NCBI GenBank assembly: GCA_002900995.3
Contig: CM035309.1
Span: 1,928,389-1,992,388 of the forward strand
Direction of reading: 5' to 3'
Source of the DNA: Ganoderma boninense
Lineage: Eukaryota; Basidiomycota; Agaricomycetes; Polyporales; Polyporaceae
Length of the DNA: 64,000 nt
A program made the translations under genes and the position numbers. The notes below the pieces were generated by a model. That model had not been told where the DNA came from. It ran no database searches and saw only the letters and a program-made list of their open reading frames with translations. This document shows positions 54,872-64,000 of this stretch, in pieces (the first letter of the stretch is position 1; each line of letters starts with the position of its first letter).

Positions 54872-57800
54872 CGCTGCAGGGAGAGCGGAAGGGAGCTTGG
54901 GAGCGAGGACAGCTCGTGGGGAAGGGCTGGCGGGACGGCGTCCGAGGAGGGAGCGCCGCTCTTTTAAGACGGGGATGGGGTCGCGCCGGCATACGCTGTT
55001 CCGGGCGATCAAATCTTGTTGGAAAGAGGAAAGCCTGGACAGACGCAACTTTCTTTCTCGCGAGACTCAGAGGCCCGTTCCCCACGCCGCGTCCCTTGCA
55101 CGTTCGTACTAACCAGCCAATCCCCGCCGCCATAGCCACCCCCCGCATGCGGTAAGTGGCGCCTACTGTACACGTTCTCACGGCTAATCTCGACCTCCTC
55201 CTGTGCTTGGCTGGCTCCCTCCCCGCCCGCGTCCAAGTCGCCCCTCCTCTCTCCCTCTCCAGGCCCGCCCTCTCGCCTAGCACCATTCATGCCCCTGCCC
55301 TTGATGTCCTTAACGCGCGGGTGCCTTGCCAGCCCCGCAGCCGCGGCCCCGACGCGCGACTACTTGGGCAGAGCGCCCAACGCCGACACACATTCGTCAA
55401 AATCACCGTCCTCGGCATGCCGCCTGTCGCCCGCAGGCGAGACCCCGCCTTCATATAACTTAAGTCATAACGGGTAGACTCGTAGACCCTTCCACCGCCC
55501 GCAGCCCCGGCTCGAAATTCCCAATCATTCCGTGCCTTGACGTCCTTTTCTTCCCGACGACCGTGCTTCTTCGTCCATGTGCCGTTATACCCCATTCCGG
55601 CGGAATTCCAACAGACGACTGTATTGTCCAGGTACCGCCTCTTGCGCTCGAGAAGCCGCCCCGGCAACCTTCGCTTGCCAAGTCCTCTTGATCTCGACCT
55701 ACTCAGAGCTCAGCGCCCATCGCCCACAGCGGACAGCGGGTTTCGCGACTCCTGTCCCTGCCGCCACGCTCCATACGCGGGATCGAGGCCAAGTCACGAG
55801 CGGTATGTCCTCCCCTTACTGCTGCATTTTTTTTCGCCTCGTCGCGAAATTCACGGCCCAATCCGTACCGCCCCAACGCCGTTGGGCGAATGTTCAACGC
55901 CCGTGCGTGGCCACGGTGCCGGTGGGTGCTGTTGGTGGCAGAGGCCGTCTGTCAACGCGACGTCGCCTCTCGAATGTGGAGGCTGTGTGGAGGCCATATG
56001 GCCATCCGATAGTTCTATCCTCATCCCGCCACCCATGTATCTCAGATTCAGACGGTTCCCTGCCGGCTGCGCCCTATGTTGCCGCGAGAACAAAGCTAGT
56101 GGACACAGCTGGAGCGGGGCCGTGAAACCGCCTCCTATATCTGTTGTAGGGCTTGCTTGTGTATGCCTACCGATCGTGCATTTGAGTAGGGCTTGGAGAG
56201 CCCCCGCGATCGACGAGCGCGCCCCCTAGTGAGGTCGGAGCAGACGACACCGTTCATGGTGGCAGCCCGTCCAATCACGACCGAGTCTCCACACATGGTG
56301 GTGGTCGTGAATGTATATGCGTATGTATGTCGCCAGTCTGATGGTGGGATTGCTTTTCACGAGCGAGGTCGCGTCAGGCTTCTCCCCATCCTCCTGTCGC
56401 GTGACAGGCTCCTTTCGGCGTGCATTTACGGGCTCGTGCTAGAAATTTTCAGGGCCACTCGGGAAGCTCGTCATTGGGGGTCCCCGATCTGGATATGTTT
56501 GTGGCTCGCCCGTCCGCCAGGAATCACATCCCGTCCAGGGCCTTCTGGACTGTTTACTGATCGATCGCGATTTCTGGCCACATTGGGAACACTGTGTACG
56601 ATTTTTGTCTCCGGCCATGGCCAGGCATGCGAGGGCAGCGGCGGTGAAGCAGGCTTGCACCTGCAGCCGGTTGCAAAAGCGAGAAAAGAAGCAGTTGCAT
56701 TTTGCTTGTATAACCGCCACTTCGGCCTGTGCAACGAGAAGCATGGTCACAGACGCTGCGGCAGCCTCTCTGAAGGCAGTGGAAGGAGCACCCAGCCGCA
56801 CTTTGGCCTAGCGGCAAAAATTGCGGGGGAATATTTCGAAAAGGAAAGGAGAAGCCACGTTCGTGTTCAAACACGCTTCTCTTCTCTTCTTCGCCGCATC
56901 GCCTCTGGCTGCCGGATGCATTGTCCCCCTTCTACGGAATCATTCCCTGTAGCCGTTCATTTTGCCTGTGTTCCCATCAACTCGGCAGACCCAGACCCAG
57001 ACCCATTCAGTCGCATACTTGTGTGGTCAATGCTGCTCAATTGCCCGAGTTAGGAACTTTATTCTCATCCACCGTACCTCGTAAGCGTGTAGGTTTAGAT
57101 CTCAAGCTGAGCTCCTCATGAAGCAGCTCGGGGTGTCATACACCCATCGCTGCTTTGTCCTCATTCTATAACGTAGATCGTGTCGTGGTCTAAGAGAGCG
57201 GTACTGGTCGCTGGCTTTCCTCCGGCGTACGATCGGTTCAGGTTCTGGCACATCCACGTTCCAGCGCCTGCTAAGTACAGTGGCAGAGGATCTCAAACCT
57301 TCCACGACAGCATGTGTGCTGGATACTCCCCAATGACTGAGAAAAGCACCGATGTTTCCGCACAGTCTGAGGGGCCCGTCATTCAGAAGGTCCCCGCGGG
57401 CACCCTAATCTTTCTGGGGTGCAAAGCTGCTCAGCCTCGGCTTGTTGTTTGTTCACCGCCCCCCTTCCCTGTCTCTCAAAGTTGGGGGCACGTTGCTGGT
57501 CGACTGGCCCTTTGGTCGCTCGCCTGTGTCGTACTATTTATCGCAGGTAGTCAGGAGGGGAGGGCCCGGCCTGACCGGTCCGCTGCCGTCAGCACTGGTA
57601 CCGCTACGCAACATTGCTTCCGGACACTCGACCATGCAGGTCGCTGACCTCCTGCGCAGGACAGCCCCGTTGGGACCAGGCTGGGACACGTTGGCTTCAC
57701 CCACCGCAGCCTTGTGGGCTTGTGACTGGAATGACCTGCTCCTTTGCCATCTTGTCTTTCCTTCCTACAAGGCCTGTGAATTCGTTGCTGGAAATGGTGA

Positions 57801-58258
57801 CATCACTTCCTCAGCGCCGTTGAAAGGGACTTTAGGCTCACAAGTCGGCTCGTTTATAGGGTGCCTAGGGTTTTATGTGGCTACCCTTCAAGTGGCTAGA
57901 TATCGGGACCGCTTCTATGGTTCCATCACCACTGGCACTGCCAGACTCATCGCTGTGGACAGCAACCTTCGCGGTCACAGTCGGACTGCATCAGAGCTTG
58001 TAACACCTCCTGCAATTATTCATCCTTGGCATTCCTATGCATCTTTTCCCTAGGCTGTAACGCACGTTCCCCGGAGCATGGCAGCGCCCTGTGCGCTCGC
58101 CTTGCAAGCACGTCGTTCCGTCAGAGTGTCTGCCGCTTCCCACCATAAAATCACGCATCTCTGGTGCGTCACCCCTCAATGGTGTTTGTTTCTTTTGGCT
58201 GGTAGCACTCACTTCCAACGACGCCGCTCGCGCGACCCAGCGCTCTTCTCACCTCTAT
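54872..58258. other. 3.4 kb gene-poor stretch between transporter copies B and C
   Basis: It contains the promoter of paralogue B and many short overlapping ORFs on both strands, none with recognisable motifs or conserved splice structure. The two transporter copies are divergently oriented around it. Confidence 0.45.
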
Positions 58259-60500
58259 ATGGCCTTGTCTCCCGTCAACGACGACACTGGCCTGCAGGAT
58301 GTTGGCGTCGTCAACAAGGCGCGAGTGGCCGCACTCGCCGAGATTGGCCAGGCTGACTTCTCGTGAACATCTTCATCTGCATATGGATGGCATTGGACGA
58401 GCATTCTGAACATTTTCTAACGTATAGGTGGTTTCATGTGAGGGTCTGTATGGTGGCGGGCGTCGGGTTCTTCACGGACGCGTACGACATCTTCGCGATC
58501 AGCATCGCGTCCACCATGCTCGGTTATGCGTATGGCAAAGCCTTCGTACCCGGCACGCGTACGTGGGAGTCTATGAACCACTCCTAGTCTTCATCTCATG
58601 CTATCCCCCAGAACTTCGGGCGCTCGACGCCAACGAGGACCTTGGTATCAAAGTCGCCACGCCGGTCGGCACACTCGTCGGGCAGCTGCTGTTCGGCTGG
58701 CTGGCTGATATGGTGGGCCGCAAACGGATGTGTATGCCAAGTTTCCTTACTCTCAGCGGCGTATGCTCAACAGTATGTTGTACTAGACGGCCTTGAGCTC
58801 ATCATCATCATCGTCGCGAGCCTCTTTCGGACAGGCGTTGACTCGCGGCTCGGGCCTACATGCAGTGAACGTCATCAACGTGCTCATCATATGGCGGGTT
58901 ATCATGGGCGTAGGGATCGGCGGCGACCATCCGCTCTCTGCGGTCATATCCTCGGAGTTCTCGTCAACGTGCATCCGCGGTAGGCTTATGACTGCAGTTT
59001 TTGCCAACCGGGGGTGGGACCAGCTCGGTGTGTTCGCACTGTGTTTCCTTATGCCTCGTTTTAATCTATCCCCCGCCCATGCCCCTAGTCGGCTCACTTG
59101 TGGCCCTGGTCATCGTCGCGGCATACAAGAACGCTCTGACAAGAGACATCACATGAGTCGACTACATGTGGCGTCTGCTCATCGGCCTCGGCTGTGTCTC
59201 CCGGTGCGATCGCCCTCTACCTCCGCCTCACGATCCCGGAGATCCCCGCCATCTACCATGGACGTCGAACGCAACGTCAAACAAGCCGCGCAGGATGCCG
59301 AGAACATCCTGGCGACAGGCTGTACTACGTCGACCCTGACCCGGTAAACGAGCCCACGCAGGCGCCACGGGAAACCTGCCGCGACTTCTGCCAGTCCTCC
59401 TTCAGCAGAACGGGATCCTGCTACTGCTCGTCGGTGCGGCATACTCGTGGTTCGCACTCGGCGTTGCCTTCTATCGCTCAGCCTGAACTCGTCCAAGGTG
59501 CGCGAGATCATGCTGGGCGCAACGCCGGACGCGTTCGAGAATCTGCGCAGGATCGCGGTGGGCAACGTCATCCTGCGCGTCGCGGGGTACATACATACCG
59601 GGGTATCGGGCTACGTTCCTCGTCATCAACCGATGGGGAAGGAAGCCGGTCCAGTTCGTGGGGTTCACCGTGCTGCTCATCGTGATCGGTGAGTACTTGA
59701 GTGATCGTTCTCATGCTTGACGTGGGCGGGGCAGGCCGTACGAGCCCGGCTTCCTCGTAACCGGAAGTCACAGTACTGTACTGACTGTCAAGTTTGTTTG
59801 TTTGGGCTGTTGGCACTCGTGCCAGGCGCCGCATATGACTGGATGGTGAGCCACGCGGGGGTTGTGGGCCAGCAGGCGTTCGTGTTCCTGTACTGCCTCG
59901 CGAACTTCTTCCAGAACTTCGGGCCAAACACGGTGACGTTCATCGTGCCCGGCGCGGTACCGCTCGACGGCGCACGGCATCTCGGCTGCAAGCGGGAAGT
60001 TCGGCGCGATTGTCTCCCAGGTCGGGTTCGCGAAGATGGTCGCTATCGGGGGCGAGGCTGGGCAGGGTGCTTTCTTTGGGCATCTGTGAGTCATTAGGTT
60101 CATCTCTGTCTGTTGGGGGGAAGGAGTGGGGGTGAGGGGGCATCTGACTGATTAGTCATCACTCAGTCCGACACCCCCTGTGACCTGTTCAAATGGACAA
60201 AATTCTGTGTGATTTTCGCCGGTTGAGGGCGCGCCACAGCGCGCCTCCGACAAGCGCCCGGTGGGGGGCCCATTCGGACGGTGTGACTCGTGATAGCGCT
60301 GAAGATCCGGCGGATCGACCGCTGTTGATCCTGACATGCCGGATTGAGTGAAATTACAGTAGTCCTCGCGTGTCTTGGAGACATGCTCTTCATGCTCACT
60401 GGGGTGTTTTCGACGCTTCTCATCAACGAGACGAATCAGAAAACGTGAGAAGATATCTCGAACCAAAGACAGGACCAGTTCGTTACTAACGCCAGTGAGT
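58259..60500 (+). pseudogene. decayed Pho84-type phosphate transporter, paralogue C
   Basis: Homology to paralogues A and B runs the whole length: MALSPVNDDTGL start, WFHVRVCMVAGVGFFTDAYD, GWLADMVGRKRM, VGIGGDHPLS (His for the usual Tyr), FVFLYCLANFFQNFGPN, VFSTLLINE. The coding frame is broken: an extra ~4 nt just after the ATC-repeat near 58800-58825 (VAS-F region), an in-frame TGA at 59154-59156, a frame change near 59200 and another near 59260, and a second in-frame TGA at 60446-60448 in the last exon. The first introns (after 58362, and before RKRM...YG) are at the same places as in A and B, so it arose by DNA duplication, not retrocopying. A fragment between 60090 and 60380 looks inserted or expanded. 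I judge it a pseudogene. Confidence 0.88.
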
Positions 60501-63500
60501 CCATGGTCATGCAAGTTATCGCGTCGGAGTGTCCGTCCACAACTGAATGGTGAACAGACACACCACCACTGCTGCGATCTCGAGATTGATTATATGCGTC
60601 GTGGTTCACATTTTCGATTTTTTTAAGGATTTTGAACCACAGGAGAGTGGGTTGGACCAAGTACGTACGTCTCGGTCGATGTAGGCTAGGTATTCATGCT
60701 TTCTATACTCCGTGAAATTCAACCAGTTCTCGCGACCGTCCTGGATCCCGAACCCTCTCGCTGACCTGAAAATGATAACGAGTTTACGGTAGGCTGGTCC
60801 CCAGGGGAGTTCCCCGTATCACCCGAGCCAGTCCACAGGATCCTTCGTACCTAGAGTTCTCAGGCTGTCACAGGGGGTTTCTGTGCGCACAAATACCATG
60901 GGTCGGACCCCCAATGATTGGTTTAGCCCACTCCATGGCGGTAGCGGTTTAATGGGGCCGCAAATGGAGAGAGGGTCCCGGGTATGTACCATGGGGACAG
61001 GAAGGCATCCAATCAGCCTTCTATACATCTCAAAGAGATGTCGGCCACGGCTTCTAGGATGGGCGCAATCGAAGGTACACCGCGTCAGCGTTCAGTTCGA
61101 CACGTATATCCCCACCGTCGCAGATCCCCTATAACAAGGGACAAAGATGCTCTCCAGGTGGAAGATTAGATACCTTTCTTGGTTCCTCTATCGCGGTTCC
61201 GAGCGACAGGCATTACGTTGGCCCTTTTGGCAAGAGTGGGAGAGCCCTTTCCACCTGGGCGGGGTGTTCAGTTCCAAGCGCAGTCGATTGTTCCTGGCTG
61301 CAGAACTCATTCTCTGCTTAGATGGAGCGGCGGGGATTGCGAGGCAAGTGTCCGAGTCTGAGGCTTCAACCTCGGATCAGAGCTTGATCGGTGTCTAACT
61401 CAAAGTCAACAGAGACGCACATAGCATCGGAAAACCAAAGAGATTCTCACAAGGGCTTATATAGGCCGGCAGGGCAAAATAATGTCAACAATGTATAAAA
61501 GTTGTATCATTCTGGTAGAGGGGTATACAATTCAATATATTCCTAGGTAGGCTTGGTGAACGGGTAACTGGCGTAGTTGAGAGAATCAGACGACTGACTT
61601 CGATGCTTTCGCGGACGCCCCTTGGAAGCGAATACCTGACAGTGATCAGAATGGTGCCTCTGATATTGTATGGTATGTACCTTATCAGCGTTATGCCACT
61701 CTGATATCGGTCAGATAATGGCCTTATAATGGGCAGCTTATTGACGAATCCCGGTCAGCCCTATCTCGGCATACCGGGCTCACTCTAGTTTTCCGATGTA
61801 TTTCCTTTACGTTTCGCTAGCCATTGCTCGAAGGCTGTGACCCGTCTTCGTGGTATCAGTTCACTATTCGGAGCAGTGGGGGCAATACGTTGACCACTCC
61901 TATGTAGATATCACTTGCCCATTCGTCAGACCATTAGATTTTCGTATCTCCGCCGTGAAATAAAACGCTGCCATGAGCAGCCGGCACGTCACCGCTCGCC
62001 CACAACAGTCTCACGGGCCATATACATCCGGCAAGTTTGCGGTGCTGTTGTAGCGGCCTTTCTTCTCTATCGCGGGAATTGAGGTGTTACCACGGGTCAA
62101 AAACCTGGAATATCGGATACCTAGTACTCAGTGCCTAGGAGTCGCACTCACGGGGAAGTCGATGCGGCAGCCCCAGCCCCAGCCGGCCAAGCTCCTGCTG
62201 GACTCGAACGGTGAGCGGGCGAGACACCGGCGGAAGACGACTCAAAGCACAAAATGACAGTTGGAACGGAATCCGCCGTATTCCTGGGCAGTATTCACCG
62301 TCCAGTGCCGACACCTGCGAGAGACGTGCCACATGCTTCTTTCGAATTTCGCTCGTCGCCAGGCACGAGCTTCTGCGGCCGGCACTCCAGTTGCTTGCTA
62401 GAAGGAAGAGGAGGTGTAAACTTCGAGGGTCTGTTGGGACATCGAGAATACCAACCTCCTCAAAGACGTGCTGGTCAGCTAGAATCTGAGTCAGATCCGC
62501 CTTCCGACAACGTAATGTCACGCAACTCTGTGATTCAATGTACGTACATAGCCTTGTATCCAGCCGGCAGTGTTACATTGACATTTGATGGGTAGATGTA
62601 TGCGCACAGGCGGAGGATTCAAGGGAGCATCGAGCATCTGCCAGCTGGCCCGCCGCTCCGAGCTGTCGGATCCGGAGAAGCAGCCTGAGTGCGGTTTGTC
62701 CATGCAAGTCGACCACCAGTAAGAGGTTTGCACTTTCATATGCTTGAATATGCTTGTAAATATACCTGCATATATATGGCACGGAATCAGAAAATATCCA
62801 TGGCGTTGTCGGAAGATGTGTGGGCGGGGTGTGAACACAGCATGTGGACACCGGGGCGTTACATAAGGTGGACTTAGGCGCTATAGTGGGAGCGCCGAGA
62901 AGCAACTTGAAGATGGCTCTCAAGCTCAAGTCCGACTCCCGACCACCATGACGCTCATCCTTGGCTGCCACAGCCTCCCCAGCGAGTATCAGACACAAGA
63001 AGAATGCCACGGCGGTCTGTGTGGTTTGTGGAGGCAATGCTCCCGGCCTCCCGAGGAACACTCATTATCATTATCCGAGTCGAGCCAGGATAAATGACGA
63101 CCCAACGGTCGCCGGCTCACAAGGAGAGAGGGAAGCGTCTGGCACTGGTCTCAGGGTTCATTGATCCATGTCCCGATACCGTCGGGTGGGTCAGAGCCAT
63201 GGCTGCTCTCCGCTGTACCACTACATCTTGAACTCGATGTTGCGGAGTGCAGAGCGTCCCGCTCCCGGCTCAACGATGTCGATGTCGACGGCCCTGTGGC
63301 TGACCGAGCTGGTTCCGTCTTTAGAGCCTCTCGAGCTCGGCCGGCCGGGATGCGGTGGGATGAACGGATACCCAGCAAGGTTTAGACCTAAAGAGGTTGA
63401 GGAGGTTTGGTGCTAAAGTCATTTTCGCACGTGCGTGCCGCTGACTCCCACCCATTGCCAGGACCGACAGATGATCTCACACACCCATTTTGTAATCTTG

Positions 63501-64000
63501 ACCACTGCGACCCTCAAATCTTGGCCGCCCTTGTTCCGAGCTCGTACTTATTGGGGCTGGGGCCAGTACAGCGAATCTGGCAGAGCCTGAGCAGCGGCAA
63601 AGGGGACGGTCGCAGGCGCCACAATGTCTGTGTTCGAGTGTCGGACCCTGGATGGCCCTCCGCTGCCAACCGAGCATCTAACTAAGCTTATGGTAACTGC
63701 TCCGCGTTCCGCCAAGGACTTCCATAGAATCACCTCATCCCAGCCACCAGCTCCAGGAACGTGTCCCCGGCGTGAGCCGAGGCGTTCAAGACGGCAAAGG
63801 CTCAACCTTAGCTCGTTATAAGTATTGCCTCGCCCGCTCACGCAGGGCATGTGGTCCTCCGCCGTGCCCCGTCGGTCCTCTACGCGCGCGTCCTCCTCTT
63901 CTCAGCCCATGAGGGCGTGAAGCCCTCTGCCCCGACATACACCCGACTTCGCCTCCAATCCAACTCTATGTCCACCAATTATGGCATCGGCAAGGCTCGC
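60501..64000. other. 3.5 kb gene-poor end of the window
   Basis: No supported gene, RNA gene or repeat recognised. Short ORFs occur in all frames. Sequence near 61400-62000 is A/T-richer than the flanks and may be old degraded repeat DNA. A gene beginning beyond 64000 cannot be excluded. Confidence 0.4.

Noticed and set aside
55537..56229. 230-codon ORF between transporter copies B and C
   Set aside because: No recognisable domain, Arg/Ser/Pro-rich composition, and overlapping ORFs of similar length in other frames.
1..64000. A biosynthetic gene cluster or a defence system
   Set aside because: The neighbouring genes are unrelated housekeeping functions with mixed orientation. No backbone synthase, NLR, HET domain or pathway regulator was found.

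Overview
The window is nuclear DNA of a filamentous basidiomycete, most likely an Agaricomycete. Genes are split by many short introns (about 45-90 bp, GT...AG with a few GC...AG), intergenic GC content is moderate, the encoded proteins are eukaryotic and fungal (Mgm1, Maf1, Cdc16, Nop15, Pho84-type transporters), and a chromodomain Ty3/Gypsy retrotransposon is present. I found no bacterial or organellar features. Exon coordinates were derived by hand from splice sites and reading-frame continuity. For almost all models the exon lengths sum to a whole number of codons.

Layout. 1-7.5 kb: the 3' part of a truncated gene, then two same-strand paralogous alpha/beta hydrolases separated by about 4 kb that holds a repeat element (copy A). 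8.7-17.2 kb: an NCLX/CCX-type cation/Ca exchanger, two membrane proteins of unknown function and a HotDog thioesterase-like protein. 18.7-24.3 kb: MGM1 (mitochondrial inner-membrane fusion dynamin), a DapA-family aldolase and a peroxisomal SCP2 lipid-binding protein. 26.9-34.6 kb: a secreted GH18 chitinase, phosphate transporter A, a small conserved membrane protein and MAF1 (RNA polymerase III repressor). 36.6-38.1 kb: repeat element copy B, inverted relative to A. 39.1-44.8 kb: a compact housekeeping block with an unidentified nuclear-type protein, CDC16/APC6 and NOP15. 45.4-50.9 kb: a complete, very young LTR retrotransposon. 52.9-60.5 kb: phosphate transporter B and a decayed third copy C. 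The remainder (24.3-26.9, 34.6-36.6, 50.9-52.9, 54.9-58.3 and 60.5-64 kb) is gene-poor.

The genes do not form a metabolic cluster. Most are ordinary housekeeping loci: cell cycle (CDC16), ribosome biogenesis (NOP15), Pol III control (MAF1), mitochondria (MGM1, possibly the exchanger) and peroxisome (SCP2). The accessory content is duplicated transporters and hydrolases plus mobile or repetitive DNA.

The most unusual structure is the pair of inverted ~1.5 kb repeats at about 4.24-5.77 and 36.56-38.13 kb. Each carries an array of ~160-175 bp units centred on a nested palindrome, and in several units the outer hairpin arms have diverged in sequence while staying complementary. Other points of interest are an 11-nt microexon carrying the catalytic serine of a hydrolase, an apparent one-base frameshift in CDC16, and three phosphate-transporter paralogues in different states of intron loss and decay.
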